Origin: Christiangramia sp. | GTDB taxonomy: Bacteria > Bacteroidota > Bacteroidia > Flavobacteriales > Flavobacteriaceae | NCBI RefSeq assembly: GCF_029937855.1 | Contig: NZ_JAPYPC010000015.1 | Coordinates: forward strand, 1-64,000 | Direction: 5' to 3' | Length of the DNA: 64,000 bases | In this document: one piece after another, positions 34,205-43,622 of the stretch | Layout of the letters: every line of letters starts with the position of its first letter | Numbering within the stretch: the stretch's first letter is position 1 | Made by a program: the position numbers and the translations under genes | The notes under the pieces: generated by a model | What the model was told of the DNA's origin: nothing | The model's input: the letters and a program-made list of their open reading frames with translations, nothing else | Database searches by the model: none

Positions 34205-34250
34205 GGCTGTCTAAATTTGGTAAATGTCCTAATTTTAGACAGCCTTTTTA
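34205..34250 (+). terminator. GGCTGTCTAAA hairpin terminator after etfA
   Basis: GGCTGTCTAAA pairs exactly with TTTAGACAGCC (11 bp) around an 18-nt loop, followed by five T residues. The stem sequence is the same as the terminal repeats of the longer elements at 48939 and 25298, so the terminator may derive from that repeat family. Confidence 0.85.
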
Positions 34251-34263
34251 ATTTTACTGAAGT

Positions 34264-34887
34264 ATGAGTTTAGTGCGACTGAATATAAAGGGAATATCTT
34301 ATAGTCAAACACAAAACGGAGCTTACGCATTGATCCTCAATGAAGTTGGGGGTGAACGCAAGTTGCCTATTGTGATCGGAGCATTTGAAGCACAATCAAT
34401 TGCTATTGCTCTGGAGAAGGAAATAAAACCTCCAAGGCCTCTTACCCATGATCTTTTCAAGAATTTTTCAGATAGATTCGAAATTGTGGTAAAGCAGGTT
34501 ATTATCCATAAACTGGTAGATGGAGTTTTCTATTCCAGTCTCATTTGTGAAAGGGATGGGATTGAAGAAATTGTGGATGCCCGGACTAGTGACGCCATTG
34601 CACTGGCGCTAAGATTTGATGCCCCAATATTTACTTACAAGAATATTCTCGACAAAGCCGGTATTTATCTGAAGGCCGAAGAAAAGCAGCGAAAAAAAGA
34701 GGAAAAAGAAGAGGAAATTATTGAAGAAGAACTTCTCAAAGAGGAAATTGAATTACAATCTGAAGATTCTACAGATTATAAAAAAATGTCCCTGGAAGAA
34801 TTAAATGAATTACTTTCCCAGGCTGTAAACCACGAAGATTACGAAAAAGCAGCCCGCATTAGGGACGAGATCTCCAAAAGAAAATAA
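34264..34887 (+). CDS. Bifunctional nuclease (BFN/DUF151) with UVR motif
   Basis: A 207-residue protein. Residues 1-130 are the BFN domain (ERKLPIVIGAFEAQSIAIALE, RPLTHDLF, VDARTSDAIALALR). A charged Glu/Lys linker (~135-165) leads to a C-terminal UVR-type motif (SLEELNELLSQAVNHEDYE, KAARIRDEI). The domain pair is widespread in Bacteroidota. Nuclease activity was reported for plant relatives; the bacterial role is uncertain. The nucleoside transporter starts 6 nt downstream, suggesting cotranscription and possibly salvage of nucleotides. Confidence 0.85.
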   Translation: MSLVRLNIKGISYSQTQNGAYALILNEVGGERKLPIVIGAFEAQSIAIALEKEIKPPRPLTHDLFKNFSDRFEIVVKQVIIHKLVDGVFYSSLICERDGIEEIVDARTSDAIALALRFDAPIFTYKNILDKAGIYLKAEEKQRKKEEKEEEIIEEELLKEEIELQSEDSTDYKKMSLEELNELLSQAVNHEDYEKAARIRDEISKRK

Positions 34888-34893
34888 CCCCAA

Positions 34894-36600
34894 ATGAATA
34901 AAATCTGGTGTTGCCTGTTTCTGATTGTATTTACTATTACATCAGCTTCCTCTCAAACAATCTCTAAATCCTGGGAATTAGAACCATCTAAAGACAGCCT
35001 GAATCAACAGGCGTTTTTTAAAGGAGCACAACAAATAAATTTTAGAGAAGGAAGGTTTAGCTTTCTCAACAAAACAGGAGGAGACACCATAGCTTCTGGT
35101 GATTATCTATACCAGAACAAACTACTGGTTTTATTTTATAATACTCCTAAAGACACTATTCAAAATTTACGAGTAGCAACACTCACAGATTCCAATATCG
35201 TGCTTTCTTCCTCAGGTTTCACCTATAGTTTGAAAGTTAAAGACCAGCCAGCTTCCGAAGTAATTCCTGCAAAAACAGCAAAAGAGATGATTTCCAGTGA
35301 AGGGATAAGCACTTCAAGCCTTATCCGGGGGATCATTGGAATGCTCTCGCTAATATTTATAGCTTTTCTTTTTAGTAGTAACCGAAAAGGGGTAAACTGG
35401 AAAACAGTTGGGATAGGACTTGCCGCGCAATTGTTACTGGCCATTGGAGTTTTGAAAATTACCATAGTTCAGAAAATATTTGAATTTGTAGGAAATATTT
35501 TTGTGCTCATTCTTGATTTTACTGCCGCAGGTAGTGAATTTCTCCTCGGTGGTATGATGGATGTGGATAGTTTTGGGTTTATATTTCTATTTCAGGTTTT
35601 ACCAACTATTATCTTCTTTTCAGCTTTAACCTCTGTCCTGTTTTATTTAGGAGTCATTCAGGTTGTTGTAAAAGGAATGGCCTGGGTGCTCACCAAATTA
35701 TTAGGTATTTCAGGTCCTGAAAGCCTGAGTGTAGCAGGAAATATTTTCCTTGGACAGACGGAAGCTCCCCTTATGATCAAAGCTTACCTGGAAAGGATGA
35801 CCAGATCTGAAATGCTTCTGGTGATGGTAGGTGGAATGGCCACCGTTGCGGGTGGTGTGCTTGCTGCTTACATTGGATTCCTTGGGGGTGATGATCCCGA
35901 GCTTAGATTGCAATTTGCAAAACACCTGCTTGCGGCTTCTGTAATGGCTGCACCGGGAGCCATTGTGATCTCAAAAATTCTCTATCCTCAACAGGAAGCT
36001 GTAAATACAGATGTGGAAGTTTCTTCTGAAAAAATTGGCTCTAATATTCTGGATGCCATTGCCAACGGAACTACGGAAGGTTTAAAACTTGCGGCGAATG
36101 TAGCTGCGATGCTCCTTGTTTTTATCGCTTTTATCGCCATGATAAACTATATTCTGGGGTATATTGGAGGCCTTACCACCTTAAACAGTTTGATGGCCGA
36201 ATATACGCCCTATTCCAAATTTTCTTTGGAATCTATTCTTGGGATTATTTTCGCTCCTTTAATGTGGCTCATTGGCGTAGCTAAAGAAGACATGATGCTT
36301 ATGGGACAGTTGCTGGGAATTAAGCTGGCAGCAAGTGAATTTGTAGGATATGTTCAACTGGCAGACCTTAAGAACCCGGCAAATGCTTTGAGTCTTAACT
36401 ATGAAAAATCAGTAATCATGGCTACCTATATGCTATGTGGTTTTGCAAATTTCGCTTCTATCGGAATTCAAATTGGAGGAATTGGCTCGTTAGCTCCAGG
36501 CCAGCGAAAGATACTTTCAGAATTTGGAATGAAAGCTTTAATTGGAGGTACTCTTGCTTCTTTACTCTCTGCCACTATTGCCGGTATGATTATAGGATAA
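34894..36600 (+). CDS. Concentrative nucleoside transporter (NupC/CNT family) with N-terminal extracytoplasmic domain
   Basis: A 568-residue inner-membrane transporter. Residues 1-21 look like a signal peptide (CCLFLIVFTITSASSQ), followed by a ~120-residue beta-rich domain outside the membrane, then the CNT core (~145-568) with about ten helices. Core motifs include GNIFLGQTEAPLMIKAYL (~283-300), GGMATVAGGVLAAYIGFLG and FCG-type end (GFANFASIGIQIGGIG). It would import nucleosides with H+ or Na+. The N-terminal domain is an addition absent from E. coli NupC. Confidence 0.9.
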   Translation: MNKIWCCLFLIVFTITSASSQTISKSWELEPSKDSLNQQAFFKGAQQINFREGRFSFLNKTGGDTIASGDYLYQNKLLVLFYNTPKDTIQNLRVATLTDSNIVLSSSGFTYSLKVKDQPASEVIPAKTAKEMISSEGISTSSLIRGIIGMLSLIFIAFLFSSNRKGVNWKTVGIGLAAQLLLAIGVLKITIVQKIFEFVGNIFVLILDFTAAGSEFLLGGMMDVDSFGFIFLFQVLPTIIFFSALTSVLFYLGVIQVVVKGMAWVLTKLLGISGPESLSVAGNIFLGQTEAPLMIKAYLERMTRSEMLLVMVGGMATVAGGVLAAYIGFLGGDDPELRLQFAKHLLAASVMAAPGAIVISKILYPQQEAVNTDVEVSSEKIGSNILDAIANGTTEGLKLAANVAAMLLVFIAFIAMINYILGYIGGLTTLNSLMAEYTPYSKFSLESILGIIFAPLMWLIGVAKEDMMLMGQLLGIKLAASEFVGYVQLADLKNPANALSLNYEKSVIMATYMLCGFANFASIGIQIGGIGSLAPGQRKILSEFGMKALIGGTLASLLSATIAGMIIG

Positions 36601-36679
36601 ACTATCTTCTGAAATTAAAATTTTTAGAAAATTTTGTAATCTCATATTCTTCAGTACTCTGAAAATATTCTAATTTGCC

Positions 36680-37678
36680 ATGTTCAGTAAAATTTTTAAT
36701 ATGGGGAAAAAGAAAGCAAAATCAGACTACCGCGGCCAGGATGCACAATGGCCCCATCAAATTCCTTTTAAAGGTTGGATAGATATTGGGAAACGTGTTT
36801 TTAAGGAAATGCAGGCAGATCATGTACAAATCGTTTCGGCAGGAGTTGCGTTTTATTTTTTTCTATCTATTTTTCCTACCATTGTCGTAGCCATTTCAAT
36901 ATATAGCCTGGTTTTGGAGCCGGCCCAAATTCAGGAACAATTATCACGGCTTACCCTTATTTTGCCGCAACAGGCTTACGGCATGATTACCGATATTCTA
37001 AATCCGGTTATAAATCAGGACAGGGAAGAAATTGGATGGGGATTGGCAATAAGTATCCTTGTAAGTATTTGGAGTGCCAATAAGGGCACCAGCGCATTAT
37101 TTCAGGGAATAAATATAGCTTACGACGAAATTGATACCCGCGGACTCATCAAAAAGAACCTGATCACCTTATTATTTACGCTGGCTGGAGTAGTTATTGG
37201 GCTCATAAGCCTTCTAATTGTAATCTTCTTCCCGCTACTGGTAAAAAATATTGGGCTCAATTCTGGTCTGGAAAATATACTCACCTGGTTAAGATGGGTA
37301 ATTTTAGGAATAATCCTTATTCTCACTCTTAGTATGGTGTATAAAATAGCTCCAAACCGCACCAATCCAAAGTTCCGATGGGTAAGCTGGGGGGCTATCC
37401 TTGGCACAATCTTCTGGCTTGCAGGCTCTATGGCATTTTCATGGTATGTAAGCAACTTTGGAAGTTATGATGATCTCTATGGAAGTTTCGCCGCCGTTGC
37501 TATTTTAATGCTTTGGTTATTCCTAACTGCATTTATTGTATTAATAGGTGCTGAAATAAATTCTGAAATGGAACACCAAACTGCTTTCGATACCACCATA
37601 GGTGCTGAAAAACCTCTGGGAGAGCGTAATGCCTGGCATGCAGATCATTGTGCTTCAATGAAGGAAGAGGAAAAATAG
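36680..37678 (+). CDS. YihY/BrkB-family membrane protein
   Basis: A 332-residue inner-membrane protein with six helices of the YihY family, once misnamed RNase BN. The family marks are FYFFLSIFPTIV (~54-65), GWGLAISILVSIWSANKGTSALFQGINIAYDE (marks: WSANKGTSAL) and GSYDDLYGSFAAVAILMLWL near the C-terminus (mark: YGSFAAVAILMLW). It has a charged N-terminal tail of ~35 residues. The molecular role is not established. A bidirectional terminator follows. Confidence 0.85.
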   Translation: MFSKIFNMGKKKAKSDYRGQDAQWPHQIPFKGWIDIGKRVFKEMQADHVQIVSAGVAFYFFLSIFPTIVVAISIYSLVLEPAQIQEQLSRLTLILPQQAYGMITDILNPVINQDREEIGWGLAISILVSIWSANKGTSALFQGINIAYDEIDTRGLIKKNLITLLFTLAGVVIGLISLLIVIFFPLLVKNIGLNSGLENILTWLRWVILGIILILTLSMVYKIAPNRTNPKFRWVSWGAILGTIFWLAGSMAFSWYVSNFGSYDDLYGSFAAVAILMLWLFLTAFIVLIGAEINSEMEHQTAFDTTIGAEKPLGERNAWHADHCASMKEEEK

Positions 37679-37695
37679 TGAATAAAAGCAAAATA

Positions 37696-37730
37696 AAAAG
37701 GCTATGTATTCAAACACATAGCCTTTTTAT
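37696..37730. terminator. Bidirectional terminator
   Basis: AAAAAGGCTATGT pairs with ACATAGCCTTTTT around an 8-nt loop; both strands have a five-T tract. It lies between the converging BrkB-like gene and the coiled-coil membrane protein gene. Confidence 0.88.
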
Positions 37731-37747
37731 TTATAGCCATTATAAAA

Positions 37748-39493
37748 TTAGAATAAGGTAAGCAGACTACCTCCAATTGCAGCACATGCTGAAAATACTG
37801 CACTAACCACCAGCCACCAGGCAGCAGAAGCTGCAGTTTCCCTGGCGTGCTCCGCCTGGATCACCGCTTTTCTTTCTAACATTTTCAATCGTCCTTTAGC
37901 AGTATCTTCAATTTTCTGAATCCTGTCTAACACCTTATTACGTGCATCTTCAACAGAATCAGCAACTTTATCAATATCCTTGCGATCTATTTTAGTATTA
38001 TTAGTGATTAAAGCGATCACATCATCTTTATCAGCCTTTTGCAATCTGTTTTTTATTACTTCCAGACTATCTTTTTGATTATTCATTTTATTTTGAATAA
38101 TCTGGCTTAATTTGGAAAAATCCATACTAGAATTACCCTTACCGGTTAAACTCTGAAGAACCGATTCAACCTGTTCTTTTATATCACTCACTACTCCATC
38201 CTCTGCATTTCCACTTAGTTCCAGTTGAATGCGACGGATTGCCTTTTCCGCTTTATCGGCATATTTCTCTACCTGAAGACGGTCCATGGAAGTATTTTCA
38301 GAAAGCCATTTCACAATAGTATCTCTATCTATTTCATTGATTTTACTACCAAGCTTTTTTGCTTCCACTTTTGGGTTTTGGAAGATTTCTCTCAATCGTT
38401 TCTCCATTGTTTGACTATCCAGATCGCTAGAACCCTTATTAGAGAGAAAATCTTTGACCTTATTTAAATAAGTTTCTACCTGTTCTTCTTCAGCGGGAGT
38501 TAATTTAGCAATCACTTTTTCAGTTTTTTCCTGGCCAGTATCTCCTTCCTCATAAGCTTCCTTCAACTCTTTCTGAAGCCTTTTTAATTGTTCTGTTTTA
38601 CTTTTTCCTTCTCCAGAATCATCATTTGAAGATTCACTTATGGCATTATTAAGCACGCTTTGAACAGCCATCCACTTTGCGGGACTACTGCCTCCATCGT
38701 TTGAACTACTTTGCTTATTGGATTTTTCAACAGAATCGCCAACAATTTGTTCAATATCCTTTTTCACTTTCTCGTAATCTGGCACCTCTTTATTGAATTT
38801 GGTAAAGAACTCGTCAATAGCATTATCCAACATATTGGAATCAAAAGTATCCTGAAATTCTTTCCGGACCTTCTCTATTGTATGATCTGCCACATTTTCA
38901 ATTTTTGATGCTTCAGAAGGTGAAAAGATTTCTTTCACCGCACCGGCAGAAGAACGTAAACCTGAAGTTGCTGCATTTATAAGACCTCCTACAAATGTGT
39001 TCACCACCTTAGTCTCTAAATAAAAAAGCAGTATAAAAACGGTAGCCCAAATAACCAGTGCGAGTGTAATAGCGATGAGAGGACTTGCTACCAGGCTTAG
39101 GTTCATTGCGAAAGCGGTTGCTCCAAATAAAGAAATTGCCACAGTTAAGGTACTCCAAATACCAAAAGCAGTTGTTACCATAGTTCCTGAAGAACCTGAA
39201 TTTTCTTCATCGGTTTCATGATCATTGTCCTTAAAGTCATGTTTACCAGCTGTATGATTCTTACCTTTAACATAAGATTTTTTTACATCACCAATAGCAC
39301 TAATGCCCGCTGCGACAGAAAGCGAGGTTAAGATAAACTGGAATCCAAGTGCTAGCAGGACACCTGCAATTACGGTTATAAAAAATTGCGGACTAATTAC
39401 AGCCTCAGTGAACCCTTTAGTATACACCTCCTGTGCATTTAAATTACTAATTGATAAGACAGCAGAACTGATTAATAAATAGTTTTTCATCAT
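37748..39493 (-). CDS. Uncharacterised membrane protein with long charged coiled-coil region
   Basis: A 581-residue protein I do not recognise. It starts with a signal-like segment (MMKNYLLISSAVLSISNLNAQ without its last residue). A helix at ~35-62 and two more at ~108-165 are membrane spans. Residues ~175-550 are a very charged, helical region with several repeated units of the form W/I-x-x-x-T-x-[IM]-D-R-x-x-[VI]-E/D-K-x-A-D (WLSENTSMDRLQVEKYADKA, LITNNTKIDRKDIDKVADSV). A final hydrophobic segment (~555-581) could reinsert into the membrane. A Ser/Gly/Asp-rich linker is near 260-300. It lacks neighbours that hint at a role: it is alone, convergent with BrkB-like and divergent from thyA. Confidence 0.75.
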   Translation of the reverse strand: MMKNYLLISSAVLSISNLNAQEVYTKGFTEAVISPQFFITVIAGVLLALGFQFILTSLSVAAGISAIGDVKKSYVKGKNHTAGKHDFKDNDHETDEENSGSSGTMVTTAFGIWSTLTVAISLFGATAFAMNLSLVASPLIAITLALVIWATVFILLFYLETKVVNTFVGGLINAATSGLRSSAGAVKEIFSPSEASKIENVADHTIEKVRKEFQDTFDSNMLDNAIDEFFTKFNKEVPDYEKVKKDIEQIVGDSVEKSNKQSSSNDGGSSPAKWMAVQSVLNNAISESSNDDSGEGKSKTEQLKRLQKELKEAYEEGDTGQEKTEKVIAKLTPAEEEQVETYLNKVKDFLSNKGSSDLDSQTMEKRLREIFQNPKVEAKKLGSKINEIDRDTIVKWLSENTSMDRLQVEKYADKAEKAIRRIQLELSGNAEDGVVSDIKEQVESVLQSLTGKGNSSMDFSKLSQIIQNKMNNQKDSLEVIKNRLQKADKDDVIALITNNTKIDRKDIDKVADSVEDARNKVLDRIQKIEDTAKGRLKMLERKAVIQAEHARETAASAAWWLVVSAVFSACAAIGGSLLTLF

Positions 39494-39703
39494 CTATATT
39501 TTTTTGGTTTAATTTGAATTTACAGCAGGATTTCCGTAGATTTTATTTAAGCTTCGTTAATTAACAAAATATTTTATGCCTAAAAACCTATAGTATCAAG
39601 AGCCAGGTGATTCGAGTTAATAATCGTTAATAAAACCGGATAAAATGTTAACTTCAGAATCCTTCTTATTTATTATTTTAGACATTTTGAAGCCACATTT
39701 ATT

Positions 39704-40528
39704 ATGAAACAATACCATGACCTTCTTAAACACGTATTAGAAAACGGAGCCCAAAAAGGTGATCGCACAGGAACCGGCACCAAAAGTGTGTTTGGTTACC
39801 AGATGAAATTTAATCTCAGCGAAGGTTTCCCTATGGTGACCACTAAAAAATTACATCTCAAATCGATAATTTATGAGCTTTTATGGTTCCTTAAAGGCGA
39901 TACTAACATCCATTATTTAAAGGAGCATGGGGTTCGCATCTGGAATGAGTGGGCAGATGAAAATGGCGATCTGGGTCCGGTTTATGGCCACCAGTGGAGA
40001 AACTGGAATAGCGAAGAAATAGATCAGATTAAGGAGATTGTTGAAACTTTAAAGAACAATCCGAATAGCAGAAGAATGCTGGTATCTGCCTGGAACCCAT
40101 CGGTTTTACCAGATACTTCAGATTCATTTTCAGAAAATGTTGCTAATGGGAAAGCGGCACTTCCGCCCTGCCATGCATTTTTCCAGTTCTATGTAGCCGA
40201 TGGAAAACTATCCTGCCAGCTTTATCAAAGAAGTGCAGATATTTTTTTGGGAGTTCCTTTCAATATTGCTTCCTATGCGCTGCTTACTATGATGATGGCC
40301 CAGGTTTGTGGATACGAGCCCGGTGATTTTGTACATACTTTTGGGGATGCCCATATTTATAGTAATCACATGGATCAGGTTGAACTTCAGTTAAGCAGGG
40401 AACCAAGACCGCTTCCCACTATGAAGATCAATCCCGAAGTGAAAAATATTTTTGATTTTAAATTTGAAGATTTTATATTGGAAAATTATGATCCGCACCC
40501 AGGAATTAAAGCCAAAGTTGCGGTCTAG
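39704..40528 (+). CDS. thyA: Thymidylate synthase
   Basis: A 274-residue folate-dependent thymidylate synthase that makes dTMP from dUMP. Catalytic Cys156 is in [26 protein letters not shown] (19-31), [10 protein letters not shown] (~123-132) and [10 protein letters not shown] (~216-225) are further marks. It is slightly longer than the E. coli enzyme because of an insertion just before the catalytic loop ([14 protein letters not shown]). Dihydrofolate reductase, its partner in recycling folate, is at 46011. Confidence 0.97.
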   Translation: MKQYHDLLKHVLENGAQKGDRTGTGTKSVFGYQMKFNLSEGFPMVTTKKLHLKSIIYELLWFLKGDTNIHYLKEHGVRIWNEWADENGDLGPVYGHQWRNWNSEEIDQIKEIVETLKNNPNSRRMLVSAWNPSVLPDTSDSFSENVANGKAALPPCHAFFQFYVADGKLSCQLYQRSADIFLGVPFNIASYALLTMMMAQVCGYEPGDFVHTFGDAHIYSNHMDQVELQLSREPRPLPTMKINPEVKNIFDFKFEDFILENYDPHPGIKAKVAV

Positions 40529-40555
40529 TTTAACCTTTAAAATCTTTATTTTATT

Positions 40556-40933
40556 ATGAAAAAATTAGTAGTTATTGCATGTTTTTTATTTGGAGGAATG
40601 GCGTTTTCCACTGCTCAGCAAACTTCTCCGGTATGGCCAGGATGTGAAAATAGCGAAGACGTGAAGAAATGCTTTAACCAGAAACTTTCGCAACACGTAA
40701 GTAAAAATTATGAGTACCCTCAAAATGAGGCGGGAGAATATATTAGGGGAAAAGTAACAATTTCTTTCGCCATCGATGAAAATGGAGAGGTTGTTGTAAA
40801 CTCTATTAAAGGAAATAAACCGGCTGTTAATGAAGCTGCAAAAGAAATGATCCTTAAAATACCCGAAATGGAACCTGGAACATTAAATGGAGAACCAGAT
40901 TCAAGAAACTTTACGGTGCCCTTCAATTTCTAA
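40556..40933 (+). CDS. Small secreted TonB-C-like protein A
   Basis: A 125-residue exported protein: signal peptide to about AFSTAQ (residue 21), then a single domain like the TonB C-terminal domain (GKVTISFAIDENGEVVVNSI, near the end FTVPFNF). A conserved PVWPGCE...KKCFNQKL segment brings two Cys that could form a disulfide. It lacks the transmembrane anchor and Pro-rich region of a real TonB, so it is probably a free periplasmic domain. It is 28 nt after thyA and has a close paralogue next door. Confidence 0.75.
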   Translation: MKKLVVIACFLFGGMAFSTAQQTSPVWPGCENSEDVKKCFNQKLSQHVSKNYEYPQNEAGEYIRGKVTISFAIDENGEVVVNSIKGNKPAVNEAAKEMILKIPEMEPGTLNGEPDSRNFTVPFNF

Positions 40934-40957
40934 TCAAATACTTAAAACAAAATTGCT

Positions 40958-41368
40958 ATGAAAAAATTCTTGTTGATCGTGCTCATGTTTTCCGGCCTGG
41001 CTTCCTTTGCACAGGAAGATGTAACAGTAAAAGGAAATAAAGTGACCATGAAAGAAACTGCTCCGGTATGGCCCGGCTGTGAAAAAGAAACAGATAAAAA
41101 AACATGTTTCAACAAAATGCTGATGCAACATATTCGTGAGAATATTAAATATTCCAAAAATGACAAAGGTGAATATATTCGCGGTAAGGCCACTGTTTCT
41201 ATGAAGGTGAACGAAGAAGGAAATGTAGAGGTAAGTTCTGTGGAGAGTAAATATCCGGAATTGAAAAAAGAAGCTAAAAGATTGATGGAATCCATTCCTA
41301 ATATGACACCAGGAATGTTAGCGGGAAAGCCTAAGAGCATTAAATATACGATCCCGCTTACGTTCTAA
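40958..41368 (+). CDS. Small secreted TonB-C-like protein B
   Basis: A 136-residue paralogue of the preceding gene with the same layout: signal peptide (LIVLMFSGLASFAQ), APVWPGCEKETDKKTCFNKM with two Cys, GEYIRGKATVSMKVNEEGNV and the terminal YTIPLTF strand. It lies 24 nt after protein A and was probably formed by tandem duplication. Function is unknown; a partner of outer-membrane receptors is possible from the fold. Confidence 0.75.
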   Translation: MKKFLLIVLMFSGLASFAQEDVTVKGNKVTMKETAPVWPGCEKETDKKTCFNKMLMQHIRENIKYSKNDKGEYIRGKATVSMKVNEEGNVEVSSVESKYPELKKEAKRLMESIPNMTPGMLAGKPKSIKYTIPLTF

Positions 41369-41422
41369 CTACTTTTAACTCCACATTAACGACTGATTAG
41401 GAATGTCGTTTTTAAAATATTG

Positions 41423-41430
41423 TAAATTTG
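41423..41430 (+). promoter_or_regulatory. Promoter -7 box of egtB
   Basis: TAAATTTG is an exact TAnnTTTG match, and TTAG lies 22 nt upstream as a possible -33. It places the transcript start near 41436. That rules out the GTG at 41432 as a usable start and supports ATG 41459 for egtB. Confidence 0.7.
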
Positions 41431-41458
41431 AGTGGTACAAAACGTATCACTCTTTTTT

Positions 41459-42622
41459 ATGCTTTCACAACAGGAAATAATTCAACTTTTTATAGAAACC
41501 CGGGAAGATTCAGAAAAGATATGTTCTTTTCTGGAAACAGAAGATTATGTGGTGCAACCGGTTGAGAATGTTTCGCCACCAAAATGGCATCTTGGTCATA
41601 CTACCTGGTTTTTTGAAGAATTCGTCCTGAAGAAATATGCAGGCTCCCATCAACTTTTTGATAAAAACACAGCCTATGTTTTCAACAGTTATTATGAAAG
41701 CGTTGGAGAAAAAGTGGTAAGAACCAATAGGGGTAATTTATCACGCCCCACCGTTTCCTGGATCTATGATTTCAGAAAATATGTTACCGAAGCAATGCTT
41801 GAATTTTTGAAATCTAACGATCTGAGCGAGGAAGTACTTGGAGTAATTGAAATTGGATGCCATCACGAAAAACAACACCAGGAACTTCTTTATACCGATA
41901 TTAAATATATTCTTGGGAATAATCCGCTTCTACCTAAATATAATGATGTATTTCAGGAGAATATTATTCAGAATTTTGAACAGGAATGGATTGAATTTTC
42001 AGAAGGGGTTTACGAGATAGGGCATAAAACTGATGATTTTTGTTACGATAATGAAAAAGGAGTTCATAAGAAATACCTTTGTGATTTTAGCATTTCCAAT
42101 AAACTGGTAACAAATGCCGAATTTATAGAATTTCTTAATGCCGGCGGATATAATAACGTGCTGTTATGGCATGCAGAAGCCTGGGATTGGATTAATAAAA
42201 ATGACATCAACTCACCGGCCTATTGGCATAATATTGACGAAGAATGGCATCAATATACTTTAAACGGACTTAAAAAACTTGATCCGGAAGCACCGGTGAC
42301 GCATATTTCCTATTTTGAAGCTTTTGCTTTTTCCCAATGGAAAGGTATGAGACTTCCAACGGAAGAAGAATGGGAAACAGCACAGGAAAAATTCGAATGG
42401 GGAAGCAGATGGGAATGGACAGAAAGTGCTTATTCCCCCTATCCACACTACCAAAAACCTGAAGGAGCTCTTGGAGAATACAATGGCAAATTCATGGTAA
42501 ACCAAAAAGTATTAAGGGGCGGCTCTGTTGCAACCTCAAGAAATCATACCAGACCGACATACAGGAACTTTTTCCATCCGGAATTAAGATGGCAATTTAC
42601 AGGCTTCAGACTGGTAAAATAA
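41459..42622 (+). CDS. egtB: Ergothioneine biosynthesis sulfoxide synthase EgtB
   Basis: A 387-residue non-heme iron enzyme that joins hercynine (trimethylhistidine) to a thiol donor with O2. Residues ~1-140 form a DinB-like helical domain with iron-binding histidines in WHLGHTTWFFEE and GCHHEKQHQELL; residues ~170-387 are the formylglycine-generating/sulfatase-modifying (FGE) domain, ending with RGGSVATSRNHTRPTYRNFF (19 residues of interest) and GFRLVK. ATG 41459 was chosen because an upstream in-frame GTG lies within the predicted promoter. egtD follows 13 nt later. No EgtA or EgtC gene is nearby, so the donor may be cysteine rather than gamma-glutamylcysteine; this is inference. Confidence 0.92.
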   Translation: MLSQQEIIQLFIETREDSEKICSFLETEDYVVQPVENVSPPKWHLGHTTWFFEEFVLKKYAGSHQLFDKNTAYVFNSYYESVGEKVVRTNRGNLSRPTVSWIYDFRKYVTEAMLEFLKSNDLSEEVLGVIEIGCHHEKQHQELLYTDIKYILGNNPLLPKYNDVFQENIIQNFEQEWIEFSEGVYEIGHKTDDFCYDNEKGVHKKYLCDFSISNKLVTNAEFIEFLNAGGYNNVLLWHAEAWDWINKNDINSPAYWHNIDEEWHQYTLNGLKKLDPEAPVTHISYFEAFAFSQWKGMRLPTEEEWETAQEKFEWGSRWEWTESAYSPYPHYQKPEGALGEYNGKFMVNQKVLRGGSVATSRNHTRPTYRNFFHPELRWQFTGFRLVK

Positions 42623-42635
42623 TATTATATTCTAA

Positions 42636-43604
42636 ATGAAAAATCCACCAGAACTTATGTTTGAGTCTGCCTTTGCCGAGGATACTTATAAAGGATTAAC
42701 CAGTTCTCCCAAGTATTTGCTTTCCAAATATATTTATGACCGTAAAGGGGATAAACTTTTTCAGCAAATCATGGATATGCCGGAATACTATCTAACTTCT
42801 TCAGAATTTGATATTCTTAAAAATAATGCTGAAGCAATCACAAGCTATTTTAGCAATGAAAGCGGGTTTGATCTTATTGAACTTGGTGCCGGGGATGGAA
42901 AAAAGACAAAAATTCTATTAAAGGAACTGATAGAAAAAGAGGCTAAATTCAATTATTTACCAATAGATATCAGCGAGAATGTATTGAAAGAACTTGAGAC
43001 TTCCCTACAAAAAGAAATTCCGGAGGTTAATGTAAAAATCCAGCAGGGTACTTATTTCAAGACACTCGAAAAGCTTTCAGAATATAACACTAGAAAAAAG
43101 GTAATAATTGTTTTAGGAAGCAATATTGGCAATCTTTCTCATAAGGAAGCCGTTGATTTTTTAAGGAATATCGCACAGGCCATGAGTGAAGAAGATATGC
43201 TTTTTATGGGTTTTGATCAGAAAAAGAATCCGCAGACCATTTTAGATGCCTATAATGATGCTCAGGGAATCACCGAAGAATTCAATAAAAATCTTTTAGT
43301 CAGAATCAATCGGGAACTTGAGGGTGATTTTAAGTCGGATGATTTTTTACATTGGGAAACCTATAACCCGGAAACGGGCACTGCAAAAAGTTTCCTGGTG
43401 AGCAAGAAACAGCAAAAAGTAAATATCAGGAAGCTTGGGCTGGAAATTAATTTTGAAGCCTGGGAAAGCATTCATACCGAAATTTCCCAGAAATATGATG
43501 ATTCCATTGTAAACTGGCTGGCAGATGAAGCTGGGCTGCATATGGAAAAATCCTTTAGTGATAATGAGAACCATTACAAAAATTATATCTTTAGGAGAAA
43601 GTAA
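42636..43604 (+). CDS. egtD: L-histidine N(alpha)-methyltransferase EgtD
   Basis: A 322-residue SAM-dependent methyltransferase that trimethylates histidine to hercynine, the first step of ergothioneine synthesis. LTSSPKYLLSKYIYDRKGD then MPEYYLTSSEF near the N-terminus and LIELGAGDGKKTKILL (SAM motif I, ~82-97) are typical; VLGSNIGNL (~154-162) and GFDQKKNPQTILDAYND (~193-209) bind SAM and substrate. It is 13 nt downstream of egtB. It consumes three SAM per product, which links it metabolically to metK in this window. Confidence 0.93.
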   Translation: MKNPPELMFESAFAEDTYKGLTSSPKYLLSKYIYDRKGDKLFQQIMDMPEYYLTSSEFDILKNNAEAITSYFSNESGFDLIELGAGDGKKTKILLKELIEKEAKFNYLPIDISENVLKELETSLQKEIPEVNVKIQQGTYFKTLEKLSEYNTRKKVIIVLGSNIGNLSHKEAVDFLRNIAQAMSEEDMLFMGFDQKKNPQTILDAYNDAQGITEEFNKNLLVRINRELEGDFKSDDFLHWETYNPETGTAKSFLVSKKQQKVNIRKLGLEINFEAWESIHTEISQKYDDSIVNWLADEAGLHMEKSFSDNENHYKNYIFRRK

Positions 43605-43622
43605 TTTCTAAAATCCTTACTC

